Source: Clostridiales bacterium (lineage in GTDB: Bacteria > Bacillota > Clostridia > Oscillospirales > Acutalibacteraceae). From it: a DNA stretch of 8,324 bases. The position numbers and the translations under genes were made by a program. Positions within the stretch are counted from its first letter, which is position 1; every line of letters begins with the position of its first letter. The stretch spans positions 1-8,324 of the forward strand of contig JAAYFA010000029.1 in assembly GCA_012728445.1 (NCBI GenBank), in the 5' to 3' direction. The notes under the pieces were generated by a model that was given only the letters and a program-made list of their open reading frames with translations, did not search any database and was not told the origin of the DNA. Shown here piece by piece: positions 1 to 6,768 of the stretch.

Positions 1-1415
1 CCATGGGAATGATCGTTGCCGAGGATTTACAAGCACACGGCAATAGGCGCGGAAACCCTGTGATTATGGTTGATGACGATATTAACAAGCAAGGCAAACG
101 CATCAGAGGGATACCGATACTCGGTGGCTGTGAAAACATTCCGGAATTGGCGAAACAGTACAAAATTGATGAGATTATTGTCTGCATACCTGCAGCATCC
201 CCGGAAAGGCAGGTAGAGATTTTGAAAATCGCGATGGAAACCGGATGTGTACTGAAGACGTCGCCCACTCTGCTTGAAATGTCCGCAGACGAAAACGCAA
301 TACTGAAGGTCAGAAATGTTGAGATAACAGATTTACTGCCTCGTCCGGAAGTGAAGCTGGATACAGAAGTTTGCAAATATTTAAAGAATCAGGTTGTTCT
401 TGTTACAGGAGGCGGAGGTTCCATCGGTAGCGAACTTTGCAGACAGGTAGCATTGTACGAACCGGAAAAGATTATAATATTCGATAACTATGAAAACAAT
501 GCTTTTACGCTGCAAAATCAGCTTGAGGATATGTACAAAGAAAGTCCACAGATAATCGTCCGTATTGGTTCCGTTCAAGACTTGGCGCGTCTGCATGAGG
601 TGTTTGAGGAGTTTCGTCCGGATGTCGTTTTCCATGCCGCTGCCCACAAGCATGTGCCGCTCATGGAAGACAGCCCTTGTGAAGCAGTAAAAAACAACAT
701 ATTCGGATCCATGAATACAGCGCAAACCGCGATGGAGTTCGGTGTAAAGAAATTTATTGTTTTATCCACGGACAAGGCGGTAAACCCTGCTAATGTAATG
801 GGTGCTACCAAGAGGGTAACGGAAAAAATCATTCAACATTTAGATAAGCACACAACGAGCACACGCTTTGCCGCAGTACGCTTCGGCAACGTTCTCGGGT
901 CCAATGGAAGCGTTATTCCAATTTTTAAAGAGCAGATTGAGCATGGCGGGCCGGTTACCGTAACCGACGCCGGCATGACAAGGTATTTTATGACGATACC
1001 GGAAGCGGCGCAACTTGTCGTACAGGCCGGGGGACTTGCCCATGGCGGCGAGGTTTTTGTGCTGGATATGGGGGAGCCCGTTAAAATTTTAAGTCTTGCC
1101 GAAAACTTAATCCGTCTCTCCGGCTTTACCCCATATGTTGACATTGACATAAAGTTTACCGGTTTGCGCCCCGGAGAAAAGCTCTATGAAGAGCTTTCTC
1201 TGCCGGAGGAAATGGGCGGCAGGCAGATGACGGCCAACAACAAAATATTTGTCACGTCACCCGTTGATTTTAGCGAAGATGAGTTGCTAAAAGCTTTGGA
1301 GGAATTGCGATGTGTCAACCGGAAGAATGTGCGACAATTGCTGAAAAAGATTGTACCGAATTATACTGAAAAGGGTGAATGCAGACCCTGCGTCGAAGGC
1401 AATGAAAAACCATAG
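1..1415 (+). CDS. Nucleotide-sugar 4,6-dehydratase, WbpM/PglF/CapD type (5' partial)
   Basis: This short-chain dehydrogenase-like enzyme should convert UDP-GlcNAc to a UDP-4-keto-6-deoxy sugar for polysaccharide synthesis. The reading frame is open from the left edge, and 470 residues can be read from the first Met. Residues about 1-115 match the later part of a CoA_binding_3-like Rossmann domain. Residues 130-400 form the Polysacc_synt_2 domain, with the nucleotide-binding loop TGGGGSIGSE (135-144), HAAAHKHVPLME (211-222), STDKAVNPANVMGATK (255-270) and TGLRPGEKLYEEL (386-398). The usual YxxxK catalytic tyrosine is Met (M266, with K270), as in the long membrane-bound WbpM/PglF branch. Full members of that branch are about 600 residues with N-terminal membrane helices, so roughly 130-170 residues probably lie upstream. 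The first Met has no visible ribosome site and is likely internal. The gene ends in TAG, 74 nt before the next gene. Family is sure; the exact sugar product is inferred. Confidence 0.93.
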   Translation, partial: MGMIVAEDLQAHGNRRGNPVIMVDDDINKQGKRIRGIPILGGCENIPELAKQYKIDEIIVCIPAASPERQVEILKIAMETGCVLKTSPTLLEMSADENAILKVRNVEITDLLPRPEVKLDTEVCKYLKNQVVLVTGGGGSIGSELCRQVALYEPEKIIIFDNYENNAFTLQNQLEDMYKESPQIIVRIGSVQDLARLHEVFEEFRPDVVFHAAAHKHVPLMEDSPCEAVKNNIFGSMNTAQTAMEFGVKKFIVLSTDKAVNPANVMGATKRVTEKIIQHLDKHTTSTRFAAVRFGNVLGSNGSVIPIFKEQIEHGGPVTVTDAGMTRYFMTIPEAAQLVVQAGGLAHGGEVFVLDMGEPVKILSLAENLIRLSGFTPYVDIDIKFTGLRPGEKLYEELSLPEEMGGRQMTANNKIFVTSPVDFSEDELLKALEELRCVNRKNVRQLLKKIVPNYTEKGECRPCVEGNEKP

Positions 1416-1474
1416 TATTCTTTTGGAGACGCAGAATATGCGGTTTACAGCCAGGCATTTCAAGAATTGTTAAC

Positions 1475-1483
1475 GAGGTAGGG
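1475..1483 (+). promoter_or_regulatory. Ribosome binding site for the TTG-started GT4 gene
   Basis: GAGGTAGGG lies 6-11 nt before the TTG at 1490, depending on which G-run pairs with 16S rRNA. It supports this TTG as the start. No ATG occurs in frame between the upstream stop (1403) and codon 42, and codon 42 would cut off the conserved N-terminal strand KKILFVATL. Confidence 0.6.
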
Positions 1484-1489
1484 CAGAGA

Positions 1490-2599
1490 TTGAAAAAAAT
1501 ATTATTTGTTGCAACTTTAAGCATTCACTTTCAGTACTTTTATTTGCCTTATTTCAAATTTCTCAAGGATAACGGCTGGGAAGTCAGTTCCGTATGCCTA
1601 GACCCCGTTGAGATGCCTTGTTGTGATAAAAATTATGGGATATGTATTGAAAGATTGCCCTACAATGCAAAAAACATTCTGGCTTACAAACAACTTAAAG
1701 AGATTATAAATAGTAATAAGTTCGATGTTATTCATTGCAACACACCTATGGGAGGAGTGCTCGCAAGATTAGCCGCAAAAAAAGCAAGAAAGCATGGGAC
1801 AAAGGTGATTTACACCGCCCATGGCTTTCATTTTTATAAAGGAGCACCCCGTTCGGGTTGGCTTCTTTACTATCCGATTGAGCTTCTTTTATCGAGGGTT
1901 ACCGACTGTCTTATAACGATAAATGATGAGGATTACTGCTTTGCAAAAAAACGTTTAAAAGCTGCGGAAGTAGTCTATGTCCATGGCGTAGGGTATGACA
2001 ATGAAAAGTTTATGAAACCCTCACAAGAGAAAAAACACGAGTTACGTCGGAAAAACGGATATTCGGATTCCGATATTTTACTGGTATATGTTGCGGAACT
2101 TAATGAAAACAAAAACCAAAAAGTGCTGATCAAAGCATTTGAGAGAATTACAGAAAAAAATAAAAAAGCCAGACTGCTGTTGATCGGTCCGGACAGACTG
2201 AGCGGTGAGAACCAACAGCTTGCCCGAGATCTTGGTATTGATGATAAAGTGGATTTTTGGGGAGTCAGAACAGATGTCCATGAACTGATTCCGATGTGTG
2301 ACATTGCCGTTGCTTCAAGCATTCGCGAAGGATTGCCCGTTAATATTATGGAGTCGCTCACGTGTGGTGTGCCTGTCGTCGCGGCGGACAACCGCGGACA
2401 CAGGGCGCTGATTAAAAACGGTGAAAACGGCTATCTTACAAAACTCAGCAGCGCCGAAGAGCTTGCGGAAAAAGTGCTGGAAGTTATCGAAGATGACGAA
2501 GGTTACCGCAGACTTTCCGAAAACGCAAGTAATGGCATTGTTATTTTTGACAAGGACCATGTTTTGGAGGAGATGAAAGCAATTTATGGCAGAATGTAA
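1490..2599 (+). CDS. Glycosyltransferase family 4 (GT-B), EpsD-like
   Basis: A cytoplasmic retaining glycosyltransferase that would add one sugar from a nucleotide donor to the growing lipid-linked repeat unit. It has 369 residues, the normal length for GT4. The N-terminal Rossmann half starts with KKILFVATL and contains VIHCNTPMGG (80-89) and TAHGFHFYKG (109-118). The next stretch, including WLLYYPIE (124-131) and LITINDEDY (141-149), is typical of EpsD/CapM-style enzymes. The C-terminal half has VYVAELNENKNQ (199-210) and the E-x7-E donor-site motif as E280-GLPVNIM-E288, followed by GVPVVAADNRGH (293-304). The start is TTG with a Shine-Dalgarno-like GAGGTAGGG. The last 14 nt overlap the next gene in another frame, so the two are probably translationally coupled. 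Fold and family are clear; donor and acceptor sugars cannot be read from sequence. Confidence 0.93.
   Translation: MKKILFVATLSIHFQYFYLPYFKFLKDNGWEVSSVCLDPVEMPCCDKNYGICIERLPYNAKNILAYKQLKEIINSNKFDVIHCNTPMGGVLARLAAKKARKHGTKVIYTAHGFHFYKGAPRSGWLLYYPIELLLSRVTDCLITINDEDYCFAKKRLKAAEVVYVHGVGYDNEKFMKPSQEKKHELRRKNGYSDSDILLVYVAELNENKNQKVLIKAFERITEKNKKARLLLIGPDRLSGENQQLARDLGIDDKVDFWGVRTDVHELIPMCDIAVASSIREGLPVNIMESLTCGVPVVAADNRGHRALIKNGENGYLTKLSSAEELAEKVLEVIEDDEGYRRLSENASNGIVIFDKDHVLEEMKAIYGRM
2566..2572 (+). promoter_or_regulatory. Ribosome binding site inside the end of the first GT4 gene
   Basis: GGAGGAG is a strong Shine-Dalgarno match lying within the preceding coding sequence. It ends 13 nt before the ATG at 2586, which is longer than usual. 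The nearer ATG at 2573 is in the upstream gene's frame, so 2586 remains the best start for the second GT4 gene. Termination-reinitiation from the upstream stop at 2597-2599 may help. Confidence 0.5.
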
Positions 2600-3716
2600 A
2601 AGGGTGCTTCATGTACTCCACTCTATGAATTGCGGCGGTGCGGAAACACTGATCATGAATATCTATCGCAACATCGACCGTTCGAAAATTCAGTTTGACT
2701 TCCTTGTAAACTGCTTTGAAGAGATGTATTTCGAGGGCGAAATAAAAGAGCTTGGCGGGCGCATATACAGAATGAAATTCCTAACCAAAATATCTCCTCC
2801 TCTCTATAAGTTTAAACTTATCAGGTTTTTCGAAGAGCACAGGGAATATAGAATTGTGCATTCACACCTCGAAACAACGACCGGAATCATATTAAGCTGT
2901 GCTAAAAGGGCCGGTGTAGCGGGACGAATTGCTCATAGCCATAACTCTCGTTATCCCCGTTCAGGGAGCTTATCTGTTTTAGAAAACGTTTATAAAGACT
3001 ATTGCAAAAATAAAATAGTGCCAAATGCCACTGATAAGTTAGCTTGTTCAAAAAAATCGGCAGAGTGGTTGTTCGGGAGTGGGAGCAGGGAAACGACCAT
3101 TGTGAAAAATGGTATTGAAACCGAAAAATACCGGTTTTCTCAGACTGCTCGCGAAGAAGTCAGAAAAGAGATGGACATATCTCAAAAAACAACGGTTTTG
3201 GGGCATGCCGGAAGGTTTTATGACCAAAAAAATCATAGTTATCTTATCGATGTCTTTGCCGAGTATGAAAAGGATAATCCGGATACAATGCTCTTGCTTG
3301 CAGGAGAGGGCCCTTTGCTTGAACAGATACGAGAGAAGGTCTCTTCGGTAGGGCTTTGTGAAAAAGTGAAATTTCTTGGCCTTAGATCCGATATGAACAA
3401 AATCTTGCAAGGCTTGGATGCGTTTTTATTACCCTCAAAATTTGAGGGGCTACCGCTGGCTTTGGTGGAAGCCCAATGCGCGGGGCTTCCATGTTATGTG
3501 TCGGATTGTGTTTCGCTTGAAGGCGATCTCGGCTGCGGCCTGGTAAATTTCTTGTCACTTAACGACTCTGCGGAAAAATGGGCAAAAAATATTAGGACAA
3601 CCGCACTTGATCGAGACCACGCCTGCGGCAAGGTTGCTGCTGCGGGCTATGATATCAAAGACACGGCGAAAAAGTTGGAGGAGTTGTATGTTAAAATGCT
3701 GCGTACGGCTGAGTGA
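2586..3716 (+). CDS. Glycosyltransferase family 4 (GT-B), EpsF-like
   Basis: A second retaining GT-B glycosyltransferase of 376 residues, predicted to act on the cytoplasmic face in repeat-unit assembly. The N-terminal domain has the GT4 glycine loop RVLHVLHSMNCGGAE (6-20), VHSHLETTTG (91-100) and AHSHNS (116-121). The C-terminal domain begins after VKNGIE (173-178) and carries HAGRFYDQKNH (207-217), LLLAGEGPL (236-244) and the E-x7-E motif as E287-GLPLALV-E295. Many EpsF-like exopolysaccharide enzymes show the same order, including the SMNCGGAE start and the HSHNS stretch. It overlaps the gene before it by 14 nt and the gene after it by 29 nt. Its 3' end carries the ribosome binding site of the next gene. 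Substrate specificity is unknown. Confidence 0.93.
   Translation: MAECKRVLHVLHSMNCGGAETLIMNIYRNIDRSKIQFDFLVNCFEEMYFEGEIKELGGRIYRMKFLTKISPPLYKFKLIRFFEEHREYRIVHSHLETTTGIILSCAKRAGVAGRIAHSHNSRYPRSGSLSVLENVYKDYCKNKIVPNATDKLACSKKSAEWLFGSGSRETTIVKNGIETEKYRFSQTAREEVRKEMDISQKTTVLGHAGRFYDQKNHSYLIDVFAEYEKDNPDTMLLLAGEGPLLEQIREKVSSVGLCEKVKFLGLRSDMNKILQGLDAFLLPSKFEGLPLALVEAQCAGLPCYVSDCVSLEGDLGCGLVNFLSLNDSAEKWAKNIRTTALDRDHACGKVAAAGYDIKDTAKKLEELYVKMLRTAE
3677..3683 (+). promoter_or_regulatory. Ribosome binding site that sets the start of the divergent GT gene
   Basis: GGAGGAG sits inside the end of the EpsF-like gene and is 4-6 nt before the ATG at 3688. This favours 3688 over an in-frame TTG at 3607, which would add 27 arginine- and serine-rich residues wholly overlapped by the upstream gene and has no comparable site. 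Confidence 0.7.
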
Positions 3717-4752
3717 AGTGCCTCTTCACCTCTATCAAATATTGGCAGGATTTGAACTCCTTCGCCGTTCCGGAAAAATTGAACTTGAAATCATAAAGCT
3801 TCCATCCGGAAGTCCTCATAAGCTGCCATACAATATGCTAGAGGCGCAGTGCAACGGTCATACTTTTATTTTTGATATGAACGACGGCTATGATAACCTG
3901 TTGAAACCTGAAGAAAACTATATTGACTTTTATAATTCGCTTTTAAAGAAATGCGATTTTTTATATAAACGGAGCTATAGCGCTCAGATGAACTTTGCGC
4001 TTGAAAGTCCCGAAAAGGTCCAAAAAACTGCTCCCAACTATTTTACGACTGTCAAAGGCAACCCGGCGCATTTTCCGGTGCCATGCGACCCCCAAAAAGA
4101 GAAAATAAAGAAAATTATCAGGTTACTGCCATTATCACAATATTATAACGGCTACAATCTTGAACAACGTTTTCGTTCCGAGGCGTTAACGCATAGCGAA
4201 CCGGCGATTCTCTTTATGGCGAGGCTTTGGGACCCGAAAGGTGAATATGCCGGTCAGCTGACGCCGCAAAAAAGCGAGGAGCGTAAAGAGATCAACGAGA
4301 TGAGGGCGAAGTGTATCCGGCTTTGCCGCAAGGAATTCGGCAGCAGGTTCACGGGCGGTGTGGCACTATCGGATTACTCCATTCGGAAATACCCGGATTT
4401 GGTGCTTGAAAAGTCCGGGGTCGCAAAAAAACACGAATACCTAAAACGCATGAAAAACAGTGATATTCTTGTAGCAACCGCAGGACTGCATCAATCAACC
4501 GGCTGGAAATTTGCGGAATATATTGCCGCGTCAAAAGCAATCGTATCGGAGCCGTTGTATTATGAGTCGGTTGGTGACTTGGCGGATGGAAAAAATTATT
4601 TGAGTTTCACCAATGAGTTTCAGTGCTGTGAACGTATTACCGAACTCTTTGACAAACAGCGCAGATGTTCCATGATGTGTGCCAACAAAGTTTATTATGA
4701 CAGCTATATGAGCATTGAAAAGACGGTGACACAGGCTTTACAGATAGATTAG
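3688..4752 (+). CDS. Divergent glycosyltransferase-like protein, probable GT-B fold
   Basis: I do not recognise a named family for this 354-residue protein. The C-terminal part resembles the donor-binding half of GT-B enzymes. SDILVATAGLHQSTGWKFAEYIA (258-280) is followed by SEPLYYE (287-293) and a D-G-x-NYLSF segment, matching the usual order of 'unlucky or expendable site, then conserved Glu, then second acidic residue'. The classic EGxPxxxxE motif is replaced by GWKFAEYIA. ILFMARLWDP (174-183) looks like the first strand of the second domain. The N-terminal half has FDMNDGYD (62-69) and CDFLYKRSYS (89-98), and is unlike the GT4 genes beside it. No signal peptide or membrane segment is seen. 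The ATG at 3688 is chosen for its GGAGGAG site; the gene overlaps the preceding one by 29 nt. Context in the operon supports a role as a sugar transferase. An accessory or non-catalytic role is possible. Confidence 0.72.
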   Translation: MLKCCVRLSEVPLHLYQILAGFELLRRSGKIELEIIKLPSGSPHKLPYNMLEAQCNGHTFIFDMNDGYDNLLKPEENYIDFYNSLLKKCDFLYKRSYSAQMNFALESPEKVQKTAPNYFTTVKGNPAHFPVPCDPQKEKIKKIIRLLPLSQYYNGYNLEQRFRSEALTHSEPAILFMARLWDPKGEYAGQLTPQKSEERKEINEMRAKCIRLCRKEFGSRFTGGVALSDYSIRKYPDLVLEKSGVAKKHEYLKRMKNSDILVATAGLHQSTGWKFAEYIAASKAIVSEPLYYESVGDLADGKNYLSFTNEFQCCERITELFDKQRRCSMMCANKVYYDSYMSIEKTVTQALQID

Positions 4753-4756
4753 GGGG
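4751..4756 (+). promoter_or_regulatory. Ribosome binding site for the GT2 gene, overlapping the previous stop
   Basis: AGGGGG begins inside the TAG stop of the previous gene and ends 9 nt before a TTG at 4766. The TTG is needed as the start because the conserved GT-A strand LLTVFTPTYNR begins at residue 3 and no in-frame ATG precedes it. Confidence 0.55.
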
Positions 4757-4765
4757 CGCGTAATT

Positions 4766-5659
4766 TTGCCGTTGTTAACTGTTTTCACTCCGACCTATAA
4801 CAGAGCGTACATTTTGCCGAAGTGTTACGAGTCAATGAAGAGGCAAAGCTGCAAAGACTTTGTGTGGCTTGTTGTCGATGACGGTTCGACGGACAATACC
4901 GGTCATTTGGTTCAGAGGTGGCAAGCTGAAAACAATGGATTTGAACTGCGGTATATTTTTCAAGAAAATCAGGGCATGCATGGTGCACACAACCTAGCTT
5001 ATGAAAATATTCACACAGAGCTAAATACTTGCATCGATTCGGACGATTATATGCCTGATGATGCAGTTGAAAAGATAACCGACTTTTGGAATATCTGCGA
5101 AAAAGACAATTCTATCGCCGGATTTTTAGCGCTGGACGCTTATGAAAACGGAAAAATAATCGGCACTCGTTTCCCAAAGGGCGTCACAAGCGCAACTTCA
5201 TACGACTACTATTATAAGTACGGTGTCAAGGGCGATAAGAAATTTATTCTGCGTTCAGACCTTGCAAAACTTTACCCGTATCCTCTTTTTGAAGGCGAAA
5301 AATATGTCAATCTCGCCACCAAATACAGCTTGATTGATATCGATTATCAACTGCAGAACACCAATGATGTGGTCTGTATCGTGAATTACCTCGATGACGG
5401 CTCGACACTGAATATGTTTAAGCAGTATGTCAGTAATCCAAAAGGCTTCGCATACAGCCGGAAACTATGCATGTCGTTGCCATATGCGGGGGCTCTGTTT
5501 AGGTTCAGGCAGGCTATTCATTATGTTTCGAGCTCGTTTATATCAAAAGACCGCCAATGGCTGGCGAAGTCCCCTCGTAAGGGGTTGACGCTCTGCGCAG
5601 CGCCTGCAGGATTGTTGTTGTGGCTTTATATTATGATAAAAGCCGGAAAAGACAAATGA
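4766..5659 (+). CDS. Glycosyltransferase family 2 (GT-A)
   Basis: An inverting GT-A glycosyltransferase of 297 residues. The N-terminal nucleotide-binding domain shows LTVFTPTYNR (4-13), WLVVDDGSTDNT (34-45) with the nucleotide-contacting aspartates, and the metal-binding DSDD at 91-94 in place of a plain DXD. GDKKFILRSDLAKLYPYP (156-173) followed by FEGEKYV (175-181) is a recurring acceptor-side stretch in one group of GT2 capsule enzymes. A hydrophobic segment at about 274-291 near the C-terminus may anchor the protein to the membrane; it is too short a feature to be sure. TTG is the start. The gene is 13 nt after the preceding one and 7 nt before the polymerase-like gene. Linked sugars are not deducible. 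Confidence 0.92.
   Translation: MPLLTVFTPTYNRAYILPKCYESMKRQSCKDFVWLVVDDGSTDNTGHLVQRWQAENNGFELRYIFQENQGMHGAHNLAYENIHTELNTCIDSDDYMPDDAVEKITDFWNICEKDNSIAGFLALDAYENGKIIGTRFPKGVTSATSYDYYYKYGVKGDKKFILRSDLAKLYPYPLFEGEKYVNLATKYSLIDIDYQLQNTNDVVCIVNYLDDGSTLNMFKQYVSNPKGFAYSRKLCMSLPYAGALFRFRQAIHYVSSSFISKDRQWLAKSPRKGLTLCAAPAGLLLWLYIMIKAGKDK
5571..5610 (+). repeat. Cluster of short inverted repeats inside the GT2 gene
   Basis: CCCCT (5571-5575) and AGGGG (5580-5584) form a perfect 5-bp GC-rich stem around the loop CGTA. Two 8-base palindromes follow: CTGCGCAG at 5593-5600 and CCTGCAGG at 5603-5610. No T-run follows, so this is not a Rho-independent terminator. It lies in the codons just before and within the C-terminal hydrophobic segment. 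It may be chance. Confidence 0.35.
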
Positions 5660-5666
5660 GGCTACA

Positions 5667-6755
5667 ATGCTATACTTGATTATCATTTTAATTGTTTGTT
5701 ATATTACTGCGCTTATCGCCGAAAAATATCCGTTAAACGTTGTCGGTGGTTTAGGTAAGCGGCTTCCGAATCCTATAGGTTTCGTGATTCCGGCCATTCT
5801 TTTTACAACCTTTTCAGGCTTGAGAAATAACTTGGGTGATACTTACTATAACCTTCACAGTTACAATCTTCTGGTTGACAACATCCCGCGGCCCAAAATA
5901 GGGGATAAGGAGGTTCTTAACAGCTATCTGATTTATATTCTCCGTGAGATAACGGACAAGCCTCAACTGCTGATTTTTGTTGGTGCGGCTATCAGCTGTG
6001 TTCCGGTTATCTACATTATTTACAAATATGCCGCATCCTATGAACTCGGGATATTTCTTTTTGTGGCGACCTCTTACTATACATTTTCTTTTAATGGAAT
6101 GCGGCAATATATGGCTGCCGGGGTTCTTGTGCTTGGAACGAGATTCCTTTTTTCACAGGAACGGCATGCATGGCTGAAATATGCGCTGGTGGTTTTTGTT
6201 GCTATGGGATTTCACTCGTCCGCAATTATTATGCTGCCCATCTTTTTTATAACGAGAAGAAAAGCCTGGTCATTTACAGCAATCAGCGTAATATTTGCCG
6301 CTGTCGCAGTAACGCTTCTGTTTGATGCTTTCCTTCCGCAGTTTTTGAACGTAGTAGCTAAATCTGATTTCAGCATTTATAATGACTCCGGATGGTTTGT
6401 TAAAGGGGAAGAAGCAGGCTCGAGTTTTATCAGAGTTCTTGTTGTTGCGATACCTCTGGTAATTGCATACTTTTCCAGGGAGAGAATGAAAATCCTTGGA
6501 AAAACGGGTGATATACTGGTGAACCTTGCAGTTTTGAATTTCAGTTTTTATGTGATATCTTTGTACAACTGGATTTTTGCAAGATTCGCAATTTATACAG
6601 GCGTGTTTTATATTATTCTGCTTACTTGGCTTGTGATGAATAGCTTTAAAAATAAAGATAAAAGGAAGGCTTATCTTGCGTGTATGGTGCTGTATGCCTT
6701 GTATTTTTGGGCGGTGAGATATTCGATAGTGGGCTATTCAAGCAATTTTTTTTAA
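5667..6755 (+). CDS. EpsG-like membrane protein, probable repeat-unit polymerase (Wzy type)
   Basis: A 362-residue integral membrane protein with about 10-11 hydrophobic segments, roughly at residues 1-19, 37-52, 100-119, 126-140, 148-163, 169-194, 200-220, 254-269, 282-300, 305-325 and 334-352. Its motifs match the EpsG family: a GLRNNLGDTYYN loop (51-62), FNGMRQYMAAGV (142-153) and GFHSSAIIMLP (181-191). EpsG proteins act as Wzy-like polymerases that join lipid-linked repeat units on the outer face of the membrane. The conserved loop arginines and the FHSSA motif are the residues one would expect at the active face. The start is the ATG at 5667, 7 nt after the GT2 stop, with a weak AATGAGG site. 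The gene ends in an 8-base T run that merges with the stop. Being the only polymerase candidate among six glycosyltransferases supports the call. A few EpsG-like proteins lack proof of polymerase activity. Confidence 0.88.
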   Translation: MLYLIIILIVCYITALIAEKYPLNVVGGLGKRLPNPIGFVIPAILFTTFSGLRNNLGDTYYNLHSYNLLVDNIPRPKIGDKEVLNSYLIYILREITDKPQLLIFVGAAISCVPVIYIIYKYAASYELGIFLFVATSYYTFSFNGMRQYMAAGVLVLGTRFLFSQERHAWLKYALVVFVAMGFHSSAIIMLPIFFITRRKAWSFTAISVIFAAVAVTLLFDAFLPQFLNVVAKSDFSIYNDSGWFVKGEEAGSSFIRVLVVAIPLVIAYFSRERMKILGKTGDILVNLAVLNFSFYVISLYNWIFARFAIYTGVFYIILLTWLVMNSFKNKDKRKAYLACMVLYALYFWAVRYSIVGYSSNFF

Positions 6756-6761
6756 GGGGTG
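6754..6761 (+). promoter_or_regulatory. Ribosome binding site for the DXD glycosyltransferase, overlapping the polymerase stop
   Basis: AAGGGGTG shares bases with the TAA stop of the membrane protein gene and ends 7 nt before a TTG at 6769. This spacing and the conserved N-terminal IPKTIHYCW starting at residue 2 fix the TTG as the start. Confidence 0.6.
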
Positions 6762-6768
6762 TTTTCAA

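Noticed and set aside
833..1150. A 105-residue reverse-strand open frame inside the dehydratase gene
   Set aside because: It lies fully opposite a strongly conserved domain, has no recognisable motif and no ribosome binding site I could see; it is a shadow of the real gene.
1416..1489. A promoter for genes 2-8 in the 74-nt gap
   Set aside because: TATTCT at 1415-1420 vaguely resembles a -10 box but has no -35 match at 16-18 nt upstream; too weak to call.
2150..2168. A7 and A6 runs in the first GT4 gene as a programmed frameshift site
   Set aside because: The frame stays intact through a full GT4 domain, and no alternative frame with domain content follows.
1975..2391. A 138-residue reverse-strand open frame inside the first GT4 gene
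   Set aside because: The composition is rich in Ser, Leu and Phe as expected from the complement of the real gene, and the frame covers the conserved GT4 C-terminal domain on the other strand.
3109..3351. An 80-residue same-strand frame inside the EpsF-like gene
   Set aside because: It overlaps conserved GT4 motifs in the true frame and its own translation is low in family-like pattern; chance frame.
3607..3687. A longer form of the divergent transferase from the TTG at 3607
   Set aside because: It would overlap the previous gene by 110 nt, adds an Arg/Ser-rich stretch with no domain pattern, and the ATG at 3688 has a much better ribosome site.
6746..6753. Eight-T run at the end of the polymerase gene as a possible terminator
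   Set aside because: The only dyad before it is a weak 4-bp ATAG/CTAT pair several bases away, and the next gene's ribosome site follows directly, so transcription must continue.
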